12,978 bases of DNA from Gammaproteobacteria bacterium. Its GTDB lineage: Bacteria; Pseudomonadota; Gammaproteobacteria; Competibacterales; Competibacteraceae. Numbering within the stretch: position 1 is the first letter of the stretch; every line of letters starts with the position of its first letter. A program made the position numbers and the translations under genes. The notes under the pieces were generated by a model. It had not been told where the DNA came from. It searched no databases and saw only the letters and a list, made by a program, of their open reading frames with translations. Shown here one piece after another: positions 7,179 to 12,978 of this stretch. The stretch spans positions 1 through 12,978 of the forward strand of contig PWUP01000148.1 in the NCBI GenBank assembly GCA_003562535.1. The letters run 5' to 3'.

Positions 7179-8540
7179 TCACTGCGCCTGTGCGGGTAAC
7201 CACAAGACTAAGTTAGGAAACGTGACAATAATCCCCAGCATCAGCAATTGCAGACTGATAAACGGCACGATGCCACGGTAAATATGCCAAGTGGTGATGC
7301 TGGGTGGGGCCGCACCGCGCAGATAAAACAAGGCAAATCCAAACGGTGGAGTCAAAAATGAGGCTTGCAGATTCATGGCGATCAGCACCCCGAACCAAAT
7401 GGGATCGTAGCCAAATAAAATCGCAACCGGAGTAACCAGCGGCACGACGATAAAAGTGATCTCGATAAAATCAAGGAAAAACCCCAGCAGGAAAATCGTC
7501 AGCATTACAAAGAATAAAAATCCCCACTGACCACCGGGTAAGCCCTCTAAGAAACCTTTAACCAGCCAAGTGCCATCTAAAGCACTAAAGACCATGGCAA
7601 ACGCCGTGGCTCCGACCAGAATAATGAACACCATACTGGTGAGTCGTACCGTGGTATCCGTGACCGCTGAGACATTTTTCCAAGTCAGCCGACCATTGAC
7701 CAAGGCCAGCAGGCTGGCACCGAACGCCCCCATAGCGCCCGCTTCGGTAGGCGAGGCCAGGCCAAAAAAGATACTGCCTAGCACGACGGCCACCAGCAAC
7801 AACGGAGGCAGCAGACTTTTCAACACCGCCAGCGCCAGATTATGCACCTCGAAATCATCAGAATCCTTGGGCATGGCCGGTGCCACATTGGGCTTGACCA
7901 AGGCGTAAATCGCGATATAGGTGATGTATAAACCACTGAGTATCAGACCGGGAATGAAGGCGCCGAGAAATAAATCGCCTACATTCACTCCCATCTGATC
8001 GCCCAGAATGATCAGGACAATACTCGGAGGGATAATTTGTCCCAGCGTGCCACTGGCGGCAATCGTGCCAGCAGCCAGAGAGCGATCATACTGGTATTTC
8101 AACATCACCGGCAGGGCGAGAATCGCCATCGTCACCACGGACGCACCGACCACCCCGGTCGAGGCCGCAAGTAGGGCACCGACGGCCACTACCGAAATCG
8201 CCAGCCCGCCGCGCATTCGTCCAAATAATCGCCCCATAGTTTTGAGCAAATCTTCGGCTAAGCCGGAGGTTTGCAACATAACACCCATAAAGACGAAAAA
8301 CGGCACGGCAACCAAGGTGTAATTATCCATGACCGAGCCGAAAATTCGCCCCGGCAGTGCACTGAGCCGCACAAAACGAAATTGCGGGTCCCACGGCAGG
8401 GAGAATCCCAAATTGGGTAGGAAATCGCTACCAATCAGGGTAAACAACACCGCCGTCGCCCCTAGACTGAAGGCGACCGGATAGCCTGAGAGCATAAACA
8501 GCAGCAGGCACACGAACATCCATAAAGCGAGATAATCCAT
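7179..8540 (-). CDS. dctM: TRAP transporter large membrane subunit (DctM family)
   Basis: A 453-residue, very hydrophobic protein with the DctM layout of roughly 12 membrane segments. It begins MDYLALWMFVCLLLFMLSGYP and carries family signatures: GTLGQIIPPSI (164-174), LASPTEAGAMGAFGA, and FLTPPFGFALFYLRG (395-409). It forms the ion-coupled translocation channel of a tripartite ATP-independent periplasmic transporter, typically for organic acids. I chose ATG 8538-8540, 11 bases after the dctQ stop. A longer frame starting at 8600 would overlap dctQ by about 50 bases and add a hydrophilic Arg-rich leader untypical of the family. No strong Shine-Dalgarno is visible, so translation may be coupled to dctQ. 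The C-terminus converges on the oxygenase gene. No binding protein gene is in view. Confidence 0.92.
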   Translation of the reverse strand: MDYLALWMFVCLLLFMLSGYPVAFSLGATAVLFTLIGSDFLPNLGFSLPWDPQFRFVRLSALPGRIFGSVMDNYTLVAVPFFVFMGVMLQTSGLAEDLLKTMGRLFGRMRGGLAISVVAVGALLAASTGVVGASVVTMAILALPVMLKYQYDRSLAAGTIAASGTLGQIIPPSIVLIILGDQMGVNVGDLFLGAFIPGLILSGLYITYIAIYALVKPNVAPAMPKDSDDFEVHNLALAVLKSLLPPLLLVAVVLGSIFFGLASPTEAGAMGAFGASLLALVNGRLTWKNVSAVTDTTVRLTSMVFIILVGATAFAMVFSALDGTWLVKGFLEGLPGGQWGFLFFVMLTIFLLGFFLDFIEITFIVVPLVTPVAILFGYDPIWFGVLIAMNLQASFLTPPFGFALFYLRGAAPPSITTWHIYRGIVPFISLQLLMLGIIVTFPNLVLWLPAQAQ

Positions 8541-8551
8541 GGGTGATGAGT

Positions 8552-9136
8552 TTACTGAGCGTTGGAGTAATCTGGGGCGCCGACTGTGCCGCGCAGCCAA
8601 GCGATGCGTTTAATGATTTCACTGATGCCTTGCAACATCAGCATAAAAAAAGCAAACGGGATCATGGTTTTTATTGGGTAGCGCGGCAACCCGTCAGGTT
8701 GAGGGCTTTGCTCCATGCGTTCAACATCAGGCCAACCACGAGGGAAATCCGTCCATGCCCACGAGCGTAGAGCGTAATCCCAAGATAACCACACGATCAA
8801 AGCACAAAAAGGAATTAAAAACAGTGCAGCACCGATAATATCCACCCACGCTTTTGTTTTGGGTTTGAGGCTGGAGTAAATGATATCAACCCGGATATGG
8901 GCGTCTTGACGTAATACATACGCGGCACCCAGCAAGAAAATCAAGTTGTAGGCGTAGGTTTGCCCTTCGAGCAACATATTGCTGCTTAACTGCATGCCCA
9001 GCTTGGCACCCAAATAGCGGCCAATTACATTGATGACACCGAGCACGATGAGCAACACCACCAAAAATCCCATTGAGCGGCCAATAATCTGATTAGTGGC
9101 GTCAATGATGCGGGATACTCGTAACAAGACAGGCAT
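8552..9136 (-). CDS. dctQ: TRAP transporter small membrane subunit (DctQ family)
   Basis: A 194-residue protein with four predicted membrane helices at about 22-40, 62-77, 98-118 and 155-175, the standard DctQ topology. Family marks are GQTYAYNLIFLLGAAYVLRQDAHIRVDI (58-85) and the loop between helices 3 and 4 (SWAWTDFPRGWPDVER, 125-140), followed by PIKTMIPFAFFMLMLQGISE. The loop and C-terminal helix resemble TRAP systems for carboxylates of the larger-DctQ type. It pairs with the DctM encoded immediately downstream. No clear Shine-Dalgarno precedes ATG 9134-9136. The upstream neighbour is the vWA-domain gene, 62 bases away, where many TRAP operons would carry dctP. Confidence 0.9.
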   Translation of the reverse strand: MPVLLRVSRIIDATNQIIGRSMGFLVVLLIVLGVINVIGRYLGAKLGMQLSSNMLLEGQTYAYNLIFLLGAAYVLRQDAHIRVDIIYSSLKPKTKAWVDIIGAALFLIPFCALIVWLSWDYALRSWAWTDFPRGWPDVERMEQSPQPDGLPRYPIKTMIPFAFFMLMLQGISEIIKRIAWLRGTVGAPDYSNAQ

Positions 9137-9171
9137 AGGTGGATGGCTTAATGGATGATGGGGGGACTCTA

Positions 9172-9191
9172 ACCCGCAGTGCCGTGCGGGT
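9172..9191. terminator. Hairpin between vWA gene and dctQ
   Basis: Perfect 7-base arms ACCCGCA (9172-9178) and TGCGGGT (9185-9191) enclose a 6-base loop, 7 bases after the vWA stop on the minus strand. The following bases on that strand (TAGAGTCC) lack a T-run, so this would be a weak intrinsic terminator or a processing/attenuation hairpin separating vWA from the TRAP genes. Confidence 0.4.
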
Positions 9192-9198
9192 CAAGTCA

Positions 9199-10236
9199 TT
9201 AGTGGATCGTTAAGGCATGGCGATCTAAGGTACGCTGGGTCATGCCATCCACATACCGCAGTTCGAATTGACCGGTTTCAGTGGGGGCTTGGAACGTCAA
9301 GGGATTGCCCTCACGGACATACACATAATAGCCGTACTCGCCCTCGGCCGCATCCTCGCGAATCAGCGTCACATAATCCCATTGGCCGCCGGGGCCAGAC
9401 CAGTGAACGCGGAAGGATTCACTGCGGCGTATCCGTTCGGGGGCGTCGATCTGAGCCGGTACGGTACTGCCGGCGGATGTACCCGAAGTTCCCCCAGGTG
9501 TGGTGGTGATCAGCTCTGGAGTGCGCAAACTGCCTGCTGGAGTATCTTGGCCGTTCATCGCGACCAAGGGTGTGGTGGTGCTGAGTGTGGCAAAGACTAT
9601 ATGCCCTAGAGCAAAATCCAGTTCATTAATGTTGCGAATATTGTGCAGCTCGCCGTCGCTGGCTTCAGCGATGCAGCGTAATTCCGACTGTGCAGCGCTA
9701 TTGAGCCGCAGACCAATAATATGCACTGAAAAGTCCAAACCTTGGTTGCGCGCCGTGCGAATTAAGGCGCAGGCGTCACTGCCACAGCTATCCACACCAT
9801 CAACGACCAAAACCACTGTGGTCGGCTGATTGTGGTTTTGAATGCTGAGCAGTGCAGCGCGGAGCGCAGCAGTCAAGGCCGATGGGCCTGAGGCACGCAG
9901 TTGGTTGAACGCTCGATCCAACTGCGCTTCTGAGTGCGATTGCAAGGGCAACAAGGTCTGGATTTGATCACAGCGCTGTGAGTTAGCGCCGTAACTGATG
10001 GCGCCGATACGTCGGGATTCTGGCAAATGGGCGCTTAAACGGGTGATGGCATCGGTGGCAATATGCAGTTTAAATACTCCGTTAATCCGGCCTTCCATAC
10101 TCCCGGATGTATCGATAATCGCGATCACGTCCATCGGCTGTGCGGGAGTGCGAGCCTGCGCCGTAGCGATTAATCCGCACAAAATCGCCAAAAACAGTAC
10201 GCGCATACTGTAAGAAAAGAGTGAATTGACAGACAT
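9199..10236 (-). CDS. Secreted von Willebrand factor A domain protein
   Basis: A 345-residue protein with a Sec signal peptide (hydrophobic core MRVLFLAILCGLIATAQA, 11-28) and a vWA domain at about 34-220. The metal-ion-dependent adhesion site DTSGSM is at 42-47, the second loop GPSALTAAL at 117-125, and the third acidic position at D146 (VVDGVDSCG). Cysteines at 89, 151, 156 and 188 could form disulfides in the periplasm. A Thr/Ser/Gly-rich linker (219-262) joins a C-terminal beta-sandwich-like region (268-345, VHWSGPGGQWDYVTLI ... GQFELRYVDG). Such proteins bind metal-dependent partners outside the cytoplasm; the ligand is unknown. AAGGTGG seven bases before ATG 10234-10236 fixes the start. 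It lies upstream of dctQM on the same strand, but a functional link is not established. Confidence 0.88.
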   Translation of the reverse strand: MSVNSLFSYSMRVLFLAILCGLIATAQARTPAQPMDVIAIIDTSGSMEGRINGVFKLHIATDAITRLSAHLPESRRIGAISYGANSQRCDQIQTLLPLQSHSEAQLDRAFNQLRASGPSALTAALRAALLSIQNHNQPTTVVLVVDGVDSCGSDACALIRTARNQGLDFSVHIIGLRLNSAAQSELRCIAEASDGELHNIRNINELDFALGHIVFATLSTTTPLVAMNGQDTPAGSLRTPELITTTPGGTSGTSAGSTVPAQIDAPERIRRSESFRVHWSGPGGQWDYVTLIREDAAEGEYGYYVYVREGNPLTFQAPTETGQFELRYVDGMTQRTLDRHALTIH

Positions 10237-10242
10237 TGTCTA

Positions 10243-10249
10243 CCACCTT
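10243..10249 (-). promoter_or_regulatory. Strong Shine-Dalgarno of the vWA gene
   Basis: AAGGTGG on the coding strand, 6 bases before ATG 10234-10236. It favours this ATG over the internal Met11, which would give a shorter signal peptide. Confidence 0.7.
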
Positions 10250-10337
10250 GCTGCTGGTGTTGAGCCACTATTTTACCATAACACTTACTAAAACGCTTGC
10301 TTGCACAGCCGTTGCTTGCTCAGATACATCTAACATT

Positions 10338-10354
10338 GAGACAACCAGTGTCTC
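10338..10354. repeat. Short inverted repeat upstream of the RAYT gene
   Basis: GAGACA (10338-10343) and TGTCTC (10349-10354) with a 5-base loop, in the region between the divergent vWA and transposase genes. No T-run follows. It could be a regulator site or a chance hairpin. Confidence 0.3.
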
Positions 10355-10398
10355 GTTGAGCGATCGGGGTTCGCAGTCCCTGACGCGCTAACGGGGTA

Positions 10399-10404
10399 TA
10401 TAAT
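10399..10404 (+). promoter_or_regulatory. Candidate -10 box for the RAYT gene
   Basis: A perfect TATAAT within TATATAAT lies 15 bases before the transposase ATG. No good -35 hexamer is found at 16-18 bases upstream, so a promoter here is possible but unproven, and the leader would be very short. Confidence 0.3.
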
Positions 10405-10418
10405 CGCACGGAACAGAT

Positions 10419-11066
10419 ATGAAATATAATCCTGAAATCCATCATCGGCGTTCTATACGGTTGCAGGGCTATGATTATTCCCAAGCGGGGGCTTATTTTG
10501 CGACTATCTGCACACAGAACCAAGAATGTCTATTCGGGGAAGTGGTTGACGGTGAAATGTGGCTGAATGATGCAGGGCAGATTGTTACCGAAGAATGGGT
10601 AAAAACGGCTGAAATTCGCGATGAAATCGAAATAGATTGCTATGTGGTGATGCCCAATCATTTTCATGGGATTTTGGTAATTACCGGTAATGGTGGGGAC
10701 ATGGATAAGGGCACGGATGGGGGCACGGATGGGGGCACGGCACGCCGTGCCCCTACGATGGAACGATTCGGACAACCGGTGTCCGGTTCGATCCCGACGA
10801 TCATTCGTTCATTCAAATCCGCTGTTACCAAACGTATTAATGAATTACGTCAAACACCTGGTGCCAAAATATGGCAACGCAATTATCACGAACGTATCAT
10901 TCGTGATGAATCTGAAATGAACAAAATACGGGAATATATCCAAAATAACCCGATTCGATGGGAAATGGATTCCTTGTTTCCACGGTGTAGGGGCACGGCG
11001 CGCCGTGCCCCTACGATGGACGATCGCAATTTGGTGGGAAATGGATTTTGTTTGCCTGATGCCTGA
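10419..11066 (+). CDS. REP-associated tyrosine transposase (RAYT, Y1/HUH family)
   Basis: A 215-residue single-strand DNA transposase of the IS200-like Y1 superfamily. It opens with RRSIRLQGYDYSQAGAYFATICTQNQ (10-35), the RAYT signature. The HUH metal motif is MPNHFHGI with H81 and H83, and the likely nucleophile is Y156 in WQRNYHERII. FGQPVSGSIPTIIRSFKSAVTKRIN (117-141) and REYIQNNPIRWEMDSLFP (171-188) complete the fold. RAYTs are domesticated single-copy transposases that bind and cut REP sequences carrying a 5' GTAG. Residues 105-114 and 190-200 (both GTARRAPTM) are encoded by REP palindromes inside the gene. The first lies between the HUH strand and the helix region; the second is close to the end. 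The tail after 188 repeats sequence found again downstream and is probably an extension gained with the second REP. All catalytic residues are present. Confidence 0.88.
   Translation: MKYNPEIHHRRSIRLQGYDYSQAGAYFATICTQNQECLFGEVVDGEMWLNDAGQIVTEEWVKTAEIRDEIEIDCYVVMPNHFHGILVITGNGGDMDKGTDGGTDGGTARRAPTMERFGQPVSGSIPTIIRSFKSAVTKRINELRQTPGAKIWQRNYHERIIRDESEMNKIREYIQNNPIRWEMDSLFPRCRGTARRAPTMDDRNLVGNGFCLPDA
10709..10753. repeat. REP 1 and 12-base tandem units inside the RAYT gene
   Basis: Two tandem copies of GGGCACGGATGG (10709-10720, 10721-10732), encoding GTDG units, lead into a REP palindrome at 10732-10753. The palindrome has perfect 10-base arms GGGGCACGGC and GCCGTGCCCC around AC. It is followed by CTACGATGGA, as are both other REPs in the window. 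The complement therefore reads GTAG at the foot of the hairpin, the tetranucleotide recognised by RAYT enzymes. The frame stays open throughout. Confidence 0.85.
10987..11014. repeat. REP 2, perfect 28-base palindrome at the RAYT 3' end
   Basis: A fully self-complementary 28-base palindrome beginning GTAGGGGCACGG and ending CCGTGCCCCTAC, with GTAG at the foot on both strands. It encodes GTARRAPT in the same codon phase as REP 1 and is followed by the shared flank GATGGA. Confidence 0.9.
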
Positions 11067-11177
11067 ATGGGTTATCAAAGGCATAGGATATCGCGTTATA
11101 TGCTGATTTGCAATAATTTTCATGGAATTTCGGTGATTATCGGTGATGGTGGGGGCATGGACACGGCACGGTGTGGG

Positions 11178-11272
11178 GGGGCATGGGCACGGTGTAGGGG
11201 CATGGGCACGGTGTAGGGGCATGGGCACGGTGTAGGGGCATGGGCACGGTGTAGGGGCATGGGCACGGTGTA
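11178..11272. repeat. Five perfect tandem copies of a 19-base unit
   Basis: The unit GGGGCATGGGCACGGTGTA is repeated five times without a change (starts 11178, 11197, 11216, 11235, 11254) and runs straight into REP 3. The unit resembles half of the REP (GTAGGGGCA, GGGCACGG), so it looks derived from a REP arm. There are no unique spacers. Perfect identity implies recent expansion, probably by replication slippage. A looser forerunner (GGGGGCATGGACACGGCACGG) precedes it from about 11150. Confidence 0.95.
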
Positions 11273-11297
11273 GGGGCACGGCGCGCCGTGCCCCTAC
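11270..11297. repeat. REP 3, perfect 28-base palindrome
   Basis: Identical over all 28 bases to REP 2 at 10987-11014 and followed by the same GATGGA flank. It lies 70 bases upstream of the methyltransferase ATG and could form a strong hairpin in its leader. Confidence 0.9.
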
Positions 11298-11366
11298 GAT
11301 GGATGATCCCAATTTTAGTGGGAAATGGATTCTGTTTATCTAATGACTGAAAAGGTTAAAAATTAA

Positions 11367-12978
11367 ATGCCGACGACAGATCAACTACGGTCGCGATTGA
11401 TCAAAAAATTAAACGAGCTGTTTCAGCTCGACCAGCCGGACCTCGATTTCGGCTTTTACCGCATTATGCACGCAAAGAGCGCCGAAGTTCAGGACTTCAT
11501 CGGCACCGACCTGCTGAACATTGTGGCGGATGCCTTCGGCGATGCGGACGAAGCCCGTAAGGCTGAGTTGCAGGCCGCCTATGAAATCGCTATTCGGGAA
11601 GCTCGTGAAGAATATGGGGTTACTGAACCTGAAAAAACGCCAAAAGCCCAAAAGGCCAAGGCCGCACTGGATGCCCTTAGAAATACCGCCAGCGCCGAGG
11701 CCGATGTGTATGACCATCTGTATCGCTTCTTTGAGCGCTACTACGACGACGGCGATTTCATCTCCCGCCGTTATTACACTCGTGAGACATCCGGCAAGGC
11801 CGCGCCCTTTGCCGTGCCGTACAACGGCGAGGAGGTAAAACTGCACTGGGCCAATGCCGACCAGTATTACATCAAGAGCGCCGAATATTTTTCTAACTTC
11901 ACCTTTGATTTGCGGCAGGCAAAAGAGGTTCAGTCACCGGATTTTGGTTTGTTTGAGCCACAGATGGACACGGATCATTTAAGAGTTCATTTCAGGGTGG
12001 TGGAGGCGACGGAAGGCGAGCATGGCAATGTGAAGGCCAGCGAGCAGAATAAGCGGTTTTTTATCATTCATAAAGCAAGGCCAGTGGAGTTCAATGAGGC
12101 GGGTGAATTGGTCTGCAATTTTGAGTATCGCCCCGATCCAGAGAAAACCGGCCAGGAAGGAAGTTGGCGGGACAAGCGCAACGCTGAGGCGGTGGAGACC
12201 ATTTTGGGTACTTTGGAGAACCACGGATGGACACAGATCAACACCGATGAAAAAGACGAAAAAACTATTCGTGTCCATTCGTGTGAATCTGTGGTTCAAG
12301 AATACCGGCGTCTGTTTGAGGTTCTCGCTCCGACCGACAGCGATAAACAGCGGCCTTTGCTGGCCAAGTATGTGAATCAGTACACCGCCCGCAACACTAT
12401 GGACTATTTCATCCATAAAGACTTGGGTGGCTTTCTGCGCCGCGAGCTGGATTTCTACATTAAAAATGAGGTCATGCGTCTGGACGATATTGAGAACGCC
12501 GATGTTCCGGCGGTCGAAAGCTATCTGTCCAAGATCAAGGTGCTGCGCAAGATTGCGGGCAAGTTGATCGATTTTCTGGCTCAGCTTGAGGATTTCCAGA
12601 AAAAGCTCTGGCTCAAGAAGAAGTTTGTGGTGGAGACGAATTACTGTATCACGCTGGATCGGGTTCCCGAGGAACTGTATCCTGAGATTGCGGCTTGTGA
12701 TGCGCAGTTGGAGGAGTGGATCATGCTGGGGTTTGTGGAGAATAAAGTATTAGAACCACAGATGGACACTGATGAACACCGATTAAAAGATAAAGAGATG
12801 GATTTGTTTGCTGAAAATATCGGTGTTCATCCGTGTGAATCTATGGTTGAAAAACTCAAGGCCAATAATAAGCTGGTTCTGGATACCCGCTTTTTTGATG
12901 ACAGTTTCAAGGCGCGGCTGGCGGCGTCAATTGAGAACTTCGACGAGCAGTGTGATGGCTTGCTGATTCATTCGGAGA
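11367..12978 (+). CDS. Type III-like adenine-specific DNA methyltransferase, N-terminal part
   Basis: 537 codons are visible and the frame is still open at the right edge. The N-terminal region (LDFGFYRIMHAKSAEVQDFI, then FFERYYDDGDFISRRYYTRE and EVKLHWANADQYYIKSAEYF) is typical of the large Mod-type methyltransferases paired with a DEAD-box Res subunit. The last residues, DGLLIHSE, correspond to the family segment that just precedes the DPPY catalytic motif, so catalysis lies beyond the window. It would add a methyl group to adenine N6. ATG 11367 follows an in-frame TAA (11364-11366), so no earlier ATG exists; AAAGG lies 11 bases upstream. Palindromic elements encode residues 197-203 (partial), 285-310 and 463-494. 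The Mod assignment is from recognised homologous segments; recognition sequence and partner are unseen. Confidence 0.82.
   Translation, partial: MPTTDQLRSRLIKKLNELFQLDQPDLDFGFYRIMHAKSAEVQDFIGTDLLNIVADAFGDADEARKAELQAAYEIAIREAREEYGVTEPEKTPKAQKAKAALDALRNTASAEADVYDHLYRFFERYYDDGDFISRRYYTRETSGKAAPFAVPYNGEEVKLHWANADQYYIKSAEYFSNFTFDLRQAKEVQSPDFGLFEPQMDTDHLRVHFRVVEATEGEHGNVKASEQNKRFFIIHKARPVEFNEAGELVCNFEYRPDPEKTGQEGSWRDKRNAEAVETILGTLENHGWTQINTDEKDEKTIRVHSCESVVQEYRRLFEVLAPTDSDKQRPLLAKYVNQYTARNTMDYFIHKDLGGFLRRELDFYIKNEVMRLDDIENADVPAVESYLSKIKVLRKIAGKLIDFLAQLEDFQKKLWLKKKFVVETNYCITLDRVPEELYPEIAACDAQLEEWIMLGFVENKVLEPQMDTDEHRLKDKEMDLFAENIGVHPCESMVEKLKANNKLVLDTRFFDDSFKARLAASIENFDEQCDGLLIHSE
11955..11977. repeat. 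Palindromic element copy 1 (left arm only) in the methyltransferase gene
   Basis: These 23 bases (GAGCCACAGATGGACACGG...) match the left arm of copy 3 at 20 of 23 positions. No convincing right arm follows; the next codons (RVHFRVVEATEGEHGNV) look like native protein. Translated as EPQMDTD, the same phase as copy 3. A truncated or eroded element. Confidence 0.55.
12219..12296. repeat. Palindromic element copy 2 in the methyltransferase gene
   Basis: A 78-base element with 30-base arms (12219-12248 and 12267-12296) that pair at 21 of 30 positions. The outer ends are AACCAC and GTGGTT, extending to a perfect 7-base GAACCAC/GTGGTTC. Its length is a multiple of three, and it is translated as NHGWTQINTDE...IRVHSCESVV without a stop. 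Confidence 0.8.
12754..12848. repeat. Palindromic element copy 3 in the methyltransferase gene
   Basis: A 95-base element with 30-base arms (12754-12783 and 12819-12848) that pair at 26 of 30 positions. Its left arm matches copy 2's at 27 of 30. It is translated as PQMDTDEHRLKD...IGVHPCESMV, a different codon phase from copy 2, yet still without a stop. Confidence 0.85.

Larger units (their letters stand above)
11086..11366 (+). pseudogene. Decayed, internally deleted second RAYT copy
   Basis: Downstream of the intact transposase, bases 11092-11158 closely match its HUH-motif segment (10636-10703). The relic reads ...NNFHGISVIIGDGGGMD against PNHFHGILVITGNGGDMD, so the first catalytic His is now Asn. 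After the tandem array and REP 3, bases 11302-11335 match the intact gene's 3' segment (10947-10979), including GGGAAATGGATTC; one frame reads WEMDSVYL, like WEMDSLFP. The N-terminal third and the whole middle, with the Tyr nucleophile, are missing. The relic frame ends with a stop directly before the methyltransferase ATG. It cannot make an active enzyme. The structure fits a tandem duplicate that lost its middle by recombination between two REPs. Confidence 0.75.

Noticed and set aside
8541..8600. Longer N-terminus for DctM starting at 8600
   Set aside because: It would overlap dctQ by about 50 bases and add an Arg-rich leader unlike the family; ATG 8540 gives the normal N-terminal membrane helix.
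10419..11066. A complete insertion sequence around the Y1 transposase
   Set aside because: No element ends, accessory gene or target-site pattern is seen, and the sequence signature is that of the domesticated RAYT group, not IS200/IS605.
11178..11272. Possible CRISPR array
   Set aside because: The repeats are head-to-tail 19-base units with no unique spacers and no cas genes nearby; it is a simple tandem repeat derived from REP sequence.
10845..11312. Minus-strand open frame of 155 codons with a Pro/His/Ala-rich N-terminal half
   Set aside because: It is the complement of the REPs, the tandem array and the RAYT gene; its composition only reflects the repeats.
11409..12416. Minus-strand frames of 145 codons at 11409-11846 and 11979-12416
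   Set aside because: They lie opposite the continuous methyltransferase frame, which has clear family motifs.

Overview
The window looks like a chromosomal segment of a gammaproteobacterium. The evidence is a Lol lipoprotein-export pair (lolD and a lolC/E-type permease), a periplasmic ComEA-like helix-hairpin-helix protein, a TRAP transporter, mid-range GC content, and REP/RAYT and type III-like modification genes of proteobacterial type. I cannot name the genus.

Bases 1-2218 hold a tight minus-strand operon: alpha/beta hydrolase, then the lolC/E-type permease, then lolD, which runs off the left edge. The hydrolase and permease share one base (TAATG), and permease and lolD overlap by 8 bases. 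A small secreted ComEA-like protein (2437-2751, plus strand) follows, then a short intergenic palindromic repeat.

Bases 2992-10236 look like an accessory metabolic and transport region. On the minus strand, an FGGY-family carbohydrate kinase is followed by a glutamine-synthetase-like ligase. Both use GTG starts preceded by AAGGA, and a REP-like hairpin framed by two 18-base near-identical direct repeats lies between them. Divergent from the kinase is a 2-oxoglutarate/isopenicillin-N-synthase-type Fe(II) oxygenase; the divergent intergenic region carries a perfect 9-base inverted repeat that looks like an operator. Further right, minus-strand genes encode a secreted von Willebrand A protein and the two membrane subunits of a TRAP transporter (DctQ, DctM), with no DctP binding protein in view. 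The substrate of this cluster cannot be read from the sequence.

Bases 10419-11366 are a REP/RAYT locus. A REP-associated tyrosine (HUH/Y1) transposase gene carries two REP palindromes inside its own reading frame. Directly downstream lie a decayed partial second copy of the same gene, five perfect copies of a 19-base tandem repeat, and a third REP. The layout fits tandem duplication followed by recombination between REPs.

Bases 11367-12978 hold the first 537 codons of a large adenine-specific, type III-like DNA methyltransferase, cut by the window edge just before where the DPPY motif is expected. Its reading frame contains two complete and one partial copy of a palindromic element (arms of about 30 bases), all translated without stops and in two different codon phases. 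This in-frame palindromic element load, beside a RAYT gene that carries its own REPs, is the most interesting part of the window.
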